The notes: a model not told the origin generated them from the letters alone. A DNA stretch of 64,000 nucleotides from Phycisphaerae bacterium (GCA_029260115.1 JAJDDW010000064.1:1-64000); one strand, 5' to 3'. Positions 42,018 to 52,208 are shown, counted from the first letter of the stretch. A program made the numbers and translations.

Positions 42018-42509
42018 ATGGCTAAAGCCCAACAATGCGAAGCGACGCTCGAACTCATCGAAGCTTGGCAGACCAACCACCGGATCAATATGCTACTCAT
42101 CGACAAAATCACTGACGAGGGCATGCTACAAACACTATCCAAGCGCGGTGGCCGAGGCGTTACGGGCGAGTTCGCGCACATGCACAACAACCGCGTGTGG
42201 CAGCTTCAAAAACGCGCGAAGGACTTAGCCGAGGGGCTAACCATTTTCGAGACGAAATCACTACCCAGTAAGGCCCAACTTCGCAAAGCCATGAAAGCCT
42301 CGACCCAAGGTATTCAAGCCCTGCTCACCGGCATATTAAACCATGAGCCTAAACGTCGCGGCTTCAAAAAGGGCCTATTCACCACCCTCTCCTATTTCGT
42401 CACCCACGAAGCCCACCACCGAGGCCGGATTCTACTCACCCTCAAAGTCAGCGGCCACACGCTTGATAAAACTACGCAAATGACAATCTGGGGTTGGGAT
42501 CAATTGTAG
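42018..42509 (+). CDS. DinB-like protein
   Basis: GGRGVTGEFAHMHNNRVWQLQ and TLSYFVTHEAHHRGRILLTLKVSGH; His-containing helices of the DinB fold. Confidence 0.7.
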   Translation: MAKAQQCEATLELIEAWQTNHRINMLLIDKITDEGMLQTLSKRGGRGVTGEFAHMHNNRVWQLQKRAKDLAEGLTIFETKSLPSKAQLRKAMKASTQGIQALLTGILNHEPKRRGFKKGLFTTLSYFVTHEAHHRGRILLTLKVSGHTLDKTTQMTIWGWDQL

Positions 42510-42705
42510 CTAGTAGGCCTAGCATGTGCCAAGACTATGTCATTATTGGGCAGAAAGTATACCACATGCACAGCGAGCCGCATGCTTCAGCTTGCGCGGA
42601 CACACGAACCAATGAACGCTCGCCAGCGGTATCGGCATACTATTGCATGACTCTTAGACGTTCGCGTCATGCAATAGCATGACCTACTTGCTGCACCTTC
42701 ACCAC

Positions 42706-43107
42706 TTATGACTGCGCCTTAGTAGCTAGCAAACTACGCACCAATTCTGTCAGCGCTGCACGATCAATCGGCTTAGCGACATAATCATCCGCCCCGCACT
42801 CTGCGGCCCGCTCCACATCGCCCGGTTCGTTCAGTGCCGTGACCATGACAATGACAATTTCGCGCGTCGCGGGATCGCTTTTGAGTCTACTGCACACTTC
42901 AAAGCCAGATATTTTGGGCATCATAATATCCAGCAAAATCAAATCCGGCGACTCCTGCTCCACCACCGTGATCGCCTCTAGGCCATTCGTCGCGGTCAAC
43001 ACGCGTACCTCAGGAATGCCCTCCATATACACCGCGAGCAGCTCAAGATTCTGCGGATTATCGTCCACCAATAACACCGTTTGTTTTTGATCCATCGAAT
43101 CTGCCAT
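42706..43107 (-). CDS. Stand-alone response regulator receiver protein
   Basis: TVLLVDDNPQNLELLAVYMEG, DLILLDIMMPKISGFEVCSRLK, VTALNEPGDVERAAECGADDYVAKPIDRAAL. Confidence 0.92.
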   Translation of the reverse strand: MADSMDQKQTVLLVDDNPQNLELLAVYMEGIPEVRVLTATNGLEAITVVEQESPDLILLDIMMPKISGFEVCSRLKSDPATREIVIVMVTALNEPGDVERAAECGADDYVAKPIDRAALTELVRSLLATKAQS

Positions 43108-43283
43108 AAGAAAAAGCATCCTTCCAAGCCGAACACCATCATGCCCATATGCGATCGCCTTCATCGCCCGCCTTCATCGCCATTGAATCCTAACGCCATC
43201 AGCCATAGCCGTCACGAAACACCGCAAGTACCACTGGAAGAACATACATCGGCTATAGAACTGTAGGATAATTTCCAAGTGCC

Positions 43284-43313
43284 GTCATTCCCGCGCAGGA
43301 GAGTGGGAATGAC
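43284..43313. repeat. REP-like palindrome copy 1 (GTCATTCCCGCGCAGG..GGGAATGAC)
   Basis: Inverted GTCATTCCC/GGGAATGAC; similar copies at 48398, 59281 and 63761. Confidence 0.8.
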
Positions 43314-43423
43314 CATGTATATCGAAGACATGAAAGTGCTGAACGAGTCCAATCAGCGCTACAGGACCGAAACCCTAGCGCCTATCCGATTCACAAATGA
43401 CGATTTTCAGCCGTAAACAGTCC

Positions 43424-43470
43424 GAAAAAAAAATGAGCCGGGCGATGGAAAGATTCCACGCCCGGCTCAT
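43424..43470 (-). terminator. Intrinsic terminator downstream of the PEP-CTERM gene
   Basis: Minus strand ATGAGCCGGGCG...CGCCCGGCTCAT followed by a T-run. Confidence 0.9.
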
Positions 43471-43510
43471 ATATCCGGAATTAAAAGGGTTGATTGTCCC
43501 CAGTTTTAAC

Positions 43511-44185
43511 TTATTGCGAACGTCGTCTTCGACGACGAATCGCTGTGACTGAACCCGCAAGACCAAACAACACGAGCGTAGCAGGCTCTGGCACGACGAT
43601 GAACGTCAATGCGCCGCCAGCTAAACCTTCATTGCCTAACGTCCGAGTAAGCAATTCACCTGCGGTAAATCCTGTGGTAATGACCCCGCCAACAGCACTG
43701 TTGTTCGGATTACCAGCCAAGAGCACATCAAGATCATAAGAACCTTGAACGGCTGGCAACTGTACATCAAAAGTTGCCAGTAATACGCCTGGTTGACCAG
43801 TAACAATTTCCCACTGAACATTCGCATCGCCTGTCAATGGCATGAAGACCGCTTGGGGCAAAGGCGTCGCGTTCGACGTGACCCAAGAGGAACCACCTGT
43901 CCCTGAAGCAGTTTCAGAGAAGTCCCATTGAAAGTTACTTACATTGAGCGCAGCGTCGGTATTTGCAAAATCAAGCTGGGCGAATCTTATCAACGACGAA
44001 GCCGCCGTTGGTTCAGATACCCGTACCTCAATATTGAGGTTTTCTCCACCAGCGAATCCCGGCACGGAGCCAGAAGTCGCTAACAGCGAGCTTGAGTTTA
44101 CCACAAAATCTAGCTGAACATCAGCCGTGGCTTGCGCGACAGACGTTGTCGCTAATAATAGGGCTATTAGTCCTAATTTTGCCAT
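43511..44185 (-). CDS. PEP-CTERM exported protein
   Basis: Signal peptide; C-terminal VPEPATLVLFGLAGSVTAIRRRRRRSQ. Confidence 0.88.
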   Translation of the reverse strand: MAKLGLIALLLATTSVAQATADVQLDFVVNSSSLLATSGSVPGFAGGENLNIEVRVSEPTAASSLIRFAQLDFANTDAALNVSNFQWDFSETASGTGGSSWVTSNATPLPQAVFMPLTGDANVQWEIVTGQPGVLLATFDVQLPAVQGSYDLDVLLAGNPNNSAVGGVITTGFTAGELLTRTLGNEGLAGGALTFIVVPEPATLVLFGLAGSVTAIRRRRRRSQ

Positions 44186-44337
44186 AACATTATCCCCAGT
44201 ACATCAGTTTCCATCCTGGAACCTTACTCCATCACAAGACGACGCGACACCCCACAAGGATAATCCATCGCCGGTAGCGCGGCCGCTACCACAAGTCACG
44301 CGCTGCTGCACGCAACCAAAGGGAAACTAACCACTGA

Positions 44338-44979
44338 CTACGCAGTACGACGACGTCGCGCTACGGCAACCAAACCACCAATACCTAGTAGAGCAAGCGT
44401 AGCTGGCTCTGGAACAACGACATTTAATTCAAAGCCGGTGATACCATCAATAGCTGCATCGCCAAAGCCTTCAAGGAAAGATGGATTACCAGTTCCAGCA
44501 GTATTCCCAACACCAATTTCGACAGGTCCCAGCGGGTAACCAGCTGGCACTTGGACGTCAAACGAAAGAACACTACCAGCGCCAAAATCGCCTGAACCTA
44601 GGAAGTTCGAGAATTTAAGATCCACTGGGCCACCAGCTACACCGAAGGTGCTATCACTAATCACGACAGGCAAATCGGTAACTTGTGGAACGCTAACATC
44701 GTCACCACCATCGGTTACATATGGGGCTCCCCAAGCGAAATTTGTTAGAACAAGACCGGCACTGGAAAAGGTTACAGCAAATTCACTTGCCGTATGTGCG
44801 CTGTTACCGTCTAGCACAACATTCAAATTCATTGTGCCTGTTCCATCGTTTCTCACATCGGCACCTGAATCACCCATGCCATTTTGCACCGAAACCACAT
44901 AGCTAGCATTCGCAGTATTAGCAAAAGCAAACACAGCCCCAAGAACCAATAAACCACTTAATCTCATTGTCTTTCCCAT
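44338..44979 (-). CDS. PEP-CTERM exported protein
   Basis: Signal peptide; C-terminal VPEPATLALLGIGGLVAVARRRRTA. Confidence 0.92.
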   Translation of the reverse strand: MGKTMRLSGLLVLGAVFAFANTANASYVVSVQNGMGDSGADVRNDGTGTMNLNVVLDGNSAHTASEFAVTFSSAGLVLTNFAWGAPYVTDGGDDVSVPQVTDLPVVISDSTFGVAGGPVDLKFSNFLGSGDFGAGSVLSFDVQVPAGYPLGPVEIGVGNTAGTGNPSFLEGFGDAAIDGITGFELNVVVPEPATLALLGIGGLVAVARRRRTA

Positions 44980-45107
44980 TGTTTCAACCCTTTCACGAAA
45001 AATAAACGCCCTTTTATCCGGAGAGCTTTGTCTACCAATCTATACTCAAAATCACAAGCCTCAGTCGAAACCAATCGACTGTGCATTTAAACACAAAAAT
45101 CAAACTC

Positions 45108-46535
45108 TTATGGACACAAGCCAGTTGGCTGTGGCACGGAGTCACGGGCCGTACGGACCAAACCAAGGTCGCCGTTACTTACCGTGTTGTCATTATTAAT
45201 ATCAGCACGAATCTCGAACACGCCAGTAGCGCCGAGCGGATCAATAACCTGCATACCCGCTGGTCGAGCTAGAATAATATCGCGAGCCGAACGCACAAAG
45301 CCAAGGTCGCCATTGTTGACCGTAATCGGGGAGGGATTGGCATCACCGAAAATCGCCCAGGCCGTGCGGGTTTCATCTGCGATTGGCGCGCCACCGGCGG
45401 CACAATCAACACCTGAAATCGTAATGTCATACTTAACCGGAGTCTCACCGATTGCGGCGTTGTTACCTGGAAGCGATGGGCTAAACAACAGCACCGCTTC
45501 GTTAGGATTCGCACCAGCGACGACCGACATAGTAATGCCAGTCAAATCGGTGACTGAAGCACCTAAGGCCGTACACCCCACAGCCGATACAGTCGCACTT
45601 GTGACGTCAACGGCAACATCGTAAGCAACGACGATCTTATTAATACCTGTTGAGCGTGATTCCGAGAAGCCGCCAGCCGCTGAAATATCCTGGCCATATT
45701 CTGCACCACCACATGTGGGATCGAACAAACAACCCGGACCGTGCTGACCGATTGAGGTCCACGATTGCGGAACAGGTTGAGCACAAGCACTGACATTGAA
45801 TACCATGGAACCACCGGTCAGCTCACCATTAATGGCTCGCCAAATGGTGACAGGTTCTATATCGTCAGCCGAGCCACTTGATAAACCAAAGCCAAAAGCA
45901 AGCGTTGCCGCGTTGCCTGGAGCCATACAAGTTTCGTCAACTGAAGCACAAGTACCTTGCCCCGTACCAGTACACATGGCACCGGAGGACAGGCCAGTCC
46001 GCGATCGATTGATGCAGACCTTTGATTCATCACTGTTGAGTACATCTAACGTATACATGCCGGGCGAAACAGGCATAGTGACAGACAGCGTCGCGACTGT
46101 CACAGCCGTTGGCGTAGCGCCACCGACCATGTTGTGCTGTAACGATGCGTTAGAAGCTAGGTTTGGACTAAGCATGGACAAATCGCTCGCCGAGATAAAG
46201 GCGAACGCAGCACCAGCAGGACCAGCCGTGAGCGATGGGTCCACATAATAACAGCTACTAGGATTGCCGGCATCAAAGCAGCCAGTTAATCCAGTAAAAT
46301 CAAACGCAGCCGACACGGCTAGTGCCGGATCGGTGTCATCGAGATTTAGTTGCACCTGACGAAGCAGATGATCGGACCCGGCCGTATCTTGTAAAATATT
46401 CACGGCCACTGGAACGACCTGGCCAGCGCTATACGTTGCCTGGTTAGGTGTAGGGACCAACTGCACAGTTGCGCCCGCATGCACAACGGTGGCAAAGCTA
46501 AGCACTGCGATGAGCGCGATACCTCGTGTCAACAT
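45108..46535 (-). CDS. Exported cohesin-like/dockerin-like protein
   Basis: Signal peptide; N-terminal cohesin-like beta region; two C-terminal dockerin-type repeats (TVNNGDLGFVRSARD and DINNDNTVSNGDLGLVRTARD). Confidence 0.65.
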   Translation of the reverse strand: MLTRGIALIAVLSFATVVHAGATVQLVPTPNQATYSAGQVVPVAVNILQDTAGSDHLLRQVQLNLDDTDPALAVSAAFDFTGLTGCFDAGNPSSCYYVDPSLTAGPAGAAFAFISASDLSMLSPNLASNASLQHNMVGGATPTAVTVATLSVTMPVSPGMYTLDVLNSDESKVCINRSRTGLSSGAMCTGTGQGTCASVDETCMAPGNAATLAFGFGLSSGSADDIEPVTIWRAINGELTGGSMVFNVSACAQPVPQSWTSIGQHGPGCLFDPTCGGAEYGQDISAAGGFSESRSTGINKIVVAYDVAVDVTSATVSAVGCTALGASVTDLTGITMSVVAGANPNEAVLLFSPSLPGNNAAIGETPVKYDITISGVDCAAGGAPIADETRTAWAIFGDANPSPITVNNGDLGFVRSARDIILARPAGMQVIDPLGATGVFEIRADINNDNTVSNGDLGLVRTARDSVPQPTGLCP

Positions 46536-47149
46536 GACCCTCTTCCTCCCCTAATCCCAAAAATGTTCGGCAATGAAGCAATGCAGGATTGACAGTCCAA
46601 AAACCCGGACGCCCCTTTGCTGCTCACGTCTTCATGCTAACCACACGCCATATATGAGTGCGACTAACCCCAATGCTACCTGCATCGCGATGCCCCGAGG
46701 CCTTAACCTCCCACCAACCCATCACGCCCCAAAGAGCGCTCACAAATCAGTACATCACAACACGCCTATTAAATCGGAGAACAGGTGAATAGTCAAGCTT
46801 AAACCCATATTTTCCTACATTTTTTCCTTCCCACTTTAGATAAAATTCTAGTTCAAGGAGCGATAATAAATTACCGGCAATCTCGATCGACAAGAACATG
46901 CAATAAACGGCATATCAGACCACTAATCGAGTCTTTTATCGGACTATCATCGAGTCACTTTTTGCCAACATTATCACGTTATTGCACCCTTGGGAGACGA
47001 AAATTAAAGCTACAAAACTATAGGACTCACAGGTCTGGGCAAGCCGAGATCGCGATGCGCAGAGGCGATGAGATGAAGCGAATTTTTAGTTGACGTTCAC
47101 GTGAAGCCAGCATTTGACGCTTTGCGGACCACCACGGCCAACGGCATTA

Positions 47150-48307
47150 CTAGACCTGATACCTGCGTCGGCGGTGGGACCGCATACCCGTCAGCCCCAT
47201 AGCGATTAGCCAAGACGAGATCAGCATGCCCACGCCGCATGGCCCGCTTACCCGAGGACCGGCGTTGGCATTGCCAGAGTCGACATCGGCATTATCCCCC
47301 GTCCCGTCACCGTCACTGTCCATCGTTTCCAATGGGTCCAGAGGAAACGCATCATCGACGTCAGCTACGCCGTCCCCGTCGTCGTCCGTATCAGCCTCGT
47401 TGCCAATGCCGTCACCGTCGGTGTCCAGAGACTCATTCGGATCGTTGGGGAATGCGTCGCTGAAATCTCCGACGCCGTCTCCGTCCGTGTCACTAATCTC
47501 AGCCGGGTTCAGCGGGAAGGCATCGTCAATATCGGCGACATTATCACCATCGTCATCGGCGTCAGCCTCATTGCCTATACCGTCCGCGTCAGTGTCGGTG
47601 GTTTCAGCCGGGTCTGTAGGAAAAGCATCCAAATTGTCGCCCACGCCGTCGCTGTCGGTATCAACGGTTTCAGCCGGGTCAGTAGGAAAAGCATCGTTGT
47701 CATCTGTCACACCATCGCCGTCGGTATCAGCCGTCCCACCCGTACCCGTATCGCCACCCGGGTTACTGTCGCCGCCGGTACCGACGGTGAGGATGAATGT
47801 CCCGCCGGACGATGGCACGATAGTCACAAACCCATCTAAAAAAGCGCCATCGAAAGGGTTAATATCAATCGTGCTGTCAGGAAAGTCAGCCGGGACCATG
47901 AGGTCCACCCGCAATAATGTACCCACACCAAAATTGCCCGTAGACAAGAAGTTGGTGAACTGAATATCAAAGGCTGAGTTGGCAGCGCCGGTTGTGTCGC
48001 GGGCAATTACGGTGGGCAAATTCGCGAGGTCGGGCATGCTACGGTCGTCGCCATTGGCGGCGCCAGTGGGGAAATTTCCGGACCATTCGTAGGCCACGTA
48101 CGCTAACCCGCCCAGCGAGAAGTTGATGACAAAATCGTTGGAAATATGCGTCGAATCGCCGGATAAAACGATGTTTAAGCTGACCATCTCACCCTGCACG
48201 AGAGCAGCTGTCGCGCTATTGTCAGCCGCGTTTTCGATGGAAATGGTGTACTCGGCATGAGCGACGGAAACGACTAGGAGCATGGCTGAGAAAAATGTCT
48301 TCAACAT
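47150..48307 (-). CDS. Exported protein with thrombospondin type 3-like Ca-binding repeats and a C-terminal Cys/TM/Arg tail
   Basis: Signal peptide from the internal start; DTDGDGVTDDNDAFPTDPAETVDTDSDGVGDNLDAFPTDPAET repeats; C-terminal GPCGVGMLISSWLIAMGLTGMRSHRRRRYQV. Confidence 0.75.
   Translation of the reverse strand: MLKTFFSAMLLVVSVAHAEYTISIENAADNSATAALVQGEMVSLNIVLSGDSTHISNDFVINFSLGGLAYVAYEWSGNFPTGAANGDDRSMPDLANLPTVIARDTTGAANSAFDIQFTNFLSTGNFGVGTLLRVDLMVPADFPDSTIDINPFDGAFLDGFVTIVPSSGGTFILTVGTGGDSNPGGDTGTGGTADTDGDGVTDDNDAFPTDPAETVDTDSDGVGDNLDAFPTDPAETTDTDADGIGNEADADDDGDNVADIDDAFPLNPAEISDTDGDGVGDFSDAFPNDPNESLDTDGDGIGNEADTDDDGDGVADVDDAFPLDPLETMDSDGDGTGDNADVDSGNANAGPRVSGPCGVGMLISSWLIAMGLTGMRSHRRRRYQV
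47249..47734 (-). repeat. Tandem coding repeats (thrombospondin type 3-like D-rich units)
   Basis: Repeated GACxxCGACGG... units encoding DTDGDGxxDxxDAFPxDPxEx. Boundaries are approximate. Confidence 0.75.
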
Positions 48308-48397
48308 GGCTGGTAACCCCTTGCTAATACTGATTCTATTCCTTGGAATCTGTTGGAGGCGAGGCACGTTTTCACAATAGGTTCTTCTTCGCGTATC

Positions 48398-48423
48398 GTC
48401 ATTTCAACGCAGGCGGGAATGAC
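48398..48423. repeat. REP-like palindrome copy 2
   Basis: GTCATTTCAACGCAGGCGGGAATGAC. Confidence 0.75.
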
Positions 48424-48535
48424 GGATAGCCAGACCACTTGCGGATTCTACGCAATATTATGGCTTATGAGACACGGGCAAGCAGTAGCTTATCCATGCC
48501 ACACGATAATTTTTTACTTACCGCCTGACATTATA

Positions 48536-48583
48536 CAAAAAAAACCGGCGTCCCTACCACATAAGATCGGCTGGGACGCCGGT
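48536..48583 (-). terminator. Intrinsic terminator downstream of the peroxiredoxin gene
   Basis: Minus strand ACCGGCGTCCC...GGGACGCCGGT followed by a T-run. Confidence 0.88.
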
Positions 48584-48616
48584 ATTGTTCTACCAATAAT
48601 TGTCTAGCGTCAGCAA

Positions 48617-49225
48617 TTAGCTGGCGACAGCATCTTTATCGGCCCAGTTCTTGAAGAATGCCTTGGAGCTATCAACCCCGGCTTTGATGGTATCTTCACC
48701 CGGACGCCAGTTAGCTGGGCATACTTCGCCGTTTTCTTCGAAGAATTTGAGGGCGTCGACCATGCGCAAGGCCTCGTCCACGCTCCGGCCTAGTGGCAGG
48801 TCGTTGATGAGCATATGGCGGATGTTGCCTTCTTTGTCCATCAGATACAAACCACGGAACGCCACGCCCTTTTCTTCACAGAGCACGCCGTAAGATTTAC
48901 TGATATTGTGGGTGAGGTCTGAGATCATCGGGAAGGCGATGTCGCCTAGTCCGCCATCAGCGCGAGGGGTGTTCTGCCATGCGAGATGGGTGAATTGGCT
49001 ATCGACCGACACGCCGAGTACGGCACAACCACGCTCTTTGAAAGCGGCGGCGCTTTCGCTGAAGGCAACGATTTCCGTAGGACAAACGAAGGTGAAATCC
49101 AATGGCCAAAAGAACAATACGACGTATTGACCGCGATAATCCGAGAGACTGACCGACTTAAATTGCTTGTCGACGACAGCCATCGCTGTAAAATCCGGGG
49201 CTGCGCTTCCGATGCTAATGTCCAT
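48617..49225 (-). CDS. 2-Cys peroxiredoxin (AhpC-like)
   Basis: [24 protein letters not shown] and [14 protein letters not shown], both redox Cys motifs. Confidence 0.94.
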   Translation of the reverse strand: MDISIGSAAPDFTAMAVVDKQFKSVSLSDYRGQYVVLFFWPLDFTFVCPTEIVAFSESAAAFKERGCAVLGVSVDSQFTHLAWQNTPRADGGLGDIAFPMISDLTHNISKSYGVLCEEKGVAFRGLYLMDKEGNIRHMLINDLPLGRSVDEALRMVDALKFFEENGEVCPANWRPGEDTIKAGVDSSKAFFKNWADKDAVAS

Positions 49226-49564
49226 GACATCCTTTCTCTTTGCTCTCCAAAAGAGCGTTACAAGTTGATCCGCTATGATCCGTTACTATTAAATTCCCAA
49301 AGCCATGCCCTATGATGGTTTGAGTTACCCACGGGGTCATTGGCTGAATACCAGCTTTACATGGGTAGGATATGCGCGTAACGGTAATGTGAAAATAGCT
49401 GAAATTCCGTAATTTTGATTAGGTTGAGTAAATCTGCGTAAAGGCCGATTTTTTCTAGCATTACCATCATATGTGTGGCTGGATAACGCATTCTATCGCT
49501 TCCTCACGCTTGCAGGACGCGCGACGGCTGAAACCCGTGGCTCGTGTTGTAGGAAGGATCATTA

Positions 49565-51016
49565 CTAAAACTGGCGGCGCTGGCGGGCGGAGGGGATGCT
49601 TAGCTGCTGGCGATATTTAGCTACCGTACGGCGCGAAATTTCTACGCCCTCACTTTTCAACAGAGCGGCGATCTTATCATCTTTGAGCGGTTTCTTTTTG
49701 TCTTCCGCGTCGACAAGCTCTTTGACGCGGGTCTTCACGCGGTCCCAGCCAACGCTTTCACCGTCTTCGGTTTCGGTCCCACCGGTAAAGAAATAACGCA
49801 GGGGGAATATGCCGCGCGGTGTCTGTACATATTTCTGGGCCACGGTGCGGCTAATGGTGGACGGATCGCATTCTAGTTCCTCGGCTAAGTCGCTCATACG
49901 AAGGACTTTCAAGCCGGAAGGCCCCATATCGAAGAAATCACGCTGTTTTTCTATAATCGCACCCGTAACCTCAAGGATACGGCCTCGCCGAAACGCCACT
50001 GCGTCAATAATGGCGTGAGCCGACTCAACCTGTTGACGGGCAAAATCGCGTGTCTCTTGGCCATTGATTTTGGTTTTAGCCATCTCCATCACATCATCGC
50101 GGACGCATAACTCAGGCACGTTGCTTCTGGGCAAGCGAACGGTAAGCCCGCCGCCGGTTTCTGCATATTCAACAATGACATCCGGGCGTATGGGAGGCTC
50201 AACACGGCCTCCTACCAAATTGCCAGGGTGCATATTCAGCATCGAACCCATCGCAGTAATAGCTGCGTTTATCTCACCCACTGCATAACCAGTCGCCTTG
50301 GCGATGGCGGGAAGTCGGTTGTTGGCGATGTCACTTAAATGTTTTTCAATCAGCGTTCGTTCGATCTGATTATCACCAGGTAAAACAGCAAGTTGAAGCA
50401 GCAAGCACTCTTTCAAATCGCGCGCGCCCACGCCGGAAGGTTCAAGCTTTTGAACTTCCGTCAGCGCAGCTTCCATCACCTCGTCAGATTCACGACGTTG
50501 CATGTTCTCGGCTACTGCCTCCAATGACATGTGCAAATAACCATCAGAGTCGATGTGATCGATGATGGCTTCGCCAGCCCGCAAAATAGCTTCATCCCAT
50601 TCGAGCACCGACCACTGGGCGTGTAAATGTTCTTGCAAACTTTCCGCCCGGCCCGGTGTGTTGGCCAGCGCCGCCATTTTTGGATCACGATCAGAATCAG
50701 CGACGCGACGACTGCCTAAAAGTGATCGACTATCGTCATCCAAGCCATAATTTCTGGTGATGTTGGCTAACTCAGCGAAGCGGTCACCGTCGTGATCAGT
50801 AAGATGATCTCCCTGCGTGCCTTCAGTAATTGCGTCCGGGTTTGGCTCGGGATCTTTAATCTCCAGCGCGGCGTTAGATTCTAACGACTCATTGATATAA
50901 GTTTCGAGGTCCGCAATATGCTTTTGCAAAATGGACATCGACTGAATGAGCTGCGGCGTGAGCCTTTGCTCCATCCGAAGATGCTGTCCTAAAGATTGCG
51001 AAAACATATGTGACAT
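49565..51016 (-). CDS. rpoN: RNA polymerase sigma-54 factor
   Basis: LGQHLRMEQRLTPQLIQSMSILQ N-terminus; RpoN box ISRRTVAKYRQQLSIPSARQRR. Confidence 0.95.
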   Translation of the reverse strand: MSHMFSQSLGQHLRMEQRLTPQLIQSMSILQKHIADLETYINESLESNAALEIKDPEPNPDAITEGTQGDHLTDHDGDRFAELANITRNYGLDDDSRSLLGSRRVADSDRDPKMAALANTPGRAESLQEHLHAQWSVLEWDEAILRAGEAIIDHIDSDGYLHMSLEAVAENMQRRESDEVMEAALTEVQKLEPSGVGARDLKECLLLQLAVLPGDNQIERTLIEKHLSDIANNRLPAIAKATGYAVGEINAAITAMGSMLNMHPGNLVGGRVEPPIRPDVIVEYAETGGGLTVRLPRSNVPELCVRDDVMEMAKTKINGQETRDFARQQVESAHAIIDAVAFRRGRILEVTGAIIEKQRDFFDMGPSGLKVLRMSDLAEELECDPSTISRTVAQKYVQTPRGIFPLRYFFTGGTETEDGESVGWDRVKTRVKELVDAEDKKKPLKDDKIAALLKSEGVEISRRTVAKYRQQLSIPSARQRRQF

Positions 51017-51228
51017 CGATCAATCCTATTTCGCCAAAGTTGCGACGCTCATCGCCGTATGATACACGATACCAAAGATATACGCATCTAACGGTTCAAC
51101 CGCCACATTATAGCCTACGAATATGATCCGCGTCTTGACTGTAATAATCAGCTATCGGACGATGCCTTGGTTCGATAAGTCTTTATAGCGTAGTTGATTA
51201 ACGTCAGGGAAGTGTCTTTGATCGCGGG

Positions 51229-51840
51229 CTACATTTTCGTCCGCCCACGAATCGCGGATTCGAGCATACCGAGATTTGCATACTCCAACTGAGAACCGAC
51301 GGCTAAGCCTCGCGCGGGCCTGGATACGCCGACGTCGTATTCGCTCAACAAGCTTTGAATATGCAACGCCGTGCCATCACCATCGATCGTTGGATTTAAC
51401 GACAAAATCACCTCGCGTATCCCACCTTGACGCACGCGCTCGATCAGCGCGTTGATCGTTAAATCTTCCGGGTCAACACCTTCCAACGGCGCGATGTGCC
51501 CCATGAGCACATGATACTTTCCATGAATCAGCCCAGTCGCTTCTAACGATAAAACATCTTTGGGCTGTTCAACCACCCACAACTCACCCGCGTCACGAGT
51601 CGTGTCAACGCATATAGAACAAGGGTCAGTTTCGGTCAGGTTGAAACAAGTGTTGCAGTGAAGAATTTTATCTTTGACGTCCAAAATAGCGCGTGCTAAT
51701 CCGTCGGCTAAGTCGCGCGACTCTCGCAGGATGTGAAAGGCTAAACGCTCTGCGCTGCGCGGACCAATACCAGGAAGCTTTTGAAAATGCGCCTTCAAGC
51801 GACCTAAAGATTCTATCGATTCCATCTTCACGAATGACAC
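51229..51840 (-). CDS. recR: Recombination protein RecR
   Basis: FQKLPGIGPRSAERLAFHIL, CxxC zinc finger, Toprim region YHVLMGHIAPLEGVDPEDLTI. Confidence 0.95.
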   Translation of the reverse strand: MSFVKMESIESLGRLKAHFQKLPGIGPRSAERLAFHILRESRDLADGLARAILDVKDKILHCNTCFNLTETDPCSICVDTTRDAGELWVVEQPKDVLSLEATGLIHGKYHVLMGHIAPLEGVDPEDLTINALIERVRQGGIREVILSLNPTIDGDGTALHIQSLLSEYDVGVSRPARGLAVGSQLEYANLGMLESAIRGRTKM

Positions 51841-51857
51841 TCACATCAACGAATAAA

Positions 51858-52208
51858 TTAAGACTGCCCGCCGCCGCCGCCAAGCATATCGCTTAGACCA
51901 GGAATGTTCATCCCGCCAGTCAGTGCAGCCATCTCGTTTTTTCCTGCCTCTTGCGCCTTGGCTACTGCGGAGCCTACGGCTGCTTTGATGAGGTCTTCTA
52001 ACAGCTCGACGTCTTGAGCCGCAGTGGGTTCGATTCTGATATCAATCAATGTCCCCTTACCATCAACCGTAGCCCGCACTGCCCCGCCGCCAGCGTCAGA
52101 ATCATAGCGCCGGCTAGCTAACTCTTCTTGTAGTTGCGACATGTTGCCCTGCAGTTGCTTGGCTGCCTTCATCATTCCCGCTATGTCAGAAATTCCACCG
52201 AACATCAT
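51858..52208 (-). CDS. YbaB/EbfC-family nucleoid-associated protein
   Basis: GMMKAAKQLQGNMSQLQEELASRRYDSDAGGGAVRATVDGKGTLIDIRIEP; syntenic between dnaX and recR. Confidence 0.93.
   Translation of the reverse strand: MMFGGISDIAGMMKAAKQLQGNMSQLQEELASRRYDSDAGGGAVRATVDGKGTLIDIRIEPTAAQDVELLEDLIKAAVGSAVAKAQEAGKNEMAALTGGMNIPGLSDMLGGGGGQS

Noticed and set aside
47249-47734. Regular repeat block considered as a CRISPR-like array
   Set aside because: Units are in-frame coding repeats (DTDGDGxxDxxDAFPxDP), not direct repeats separated by unique spacers.
47226-47963. 245-aa plus-strand ORF rich in SPSPSxS
   Set aside because: Antisense shadow of the GAC-rich TSP3 repeat gene; the apparent repeats come from the coding repeats on the minus strand.
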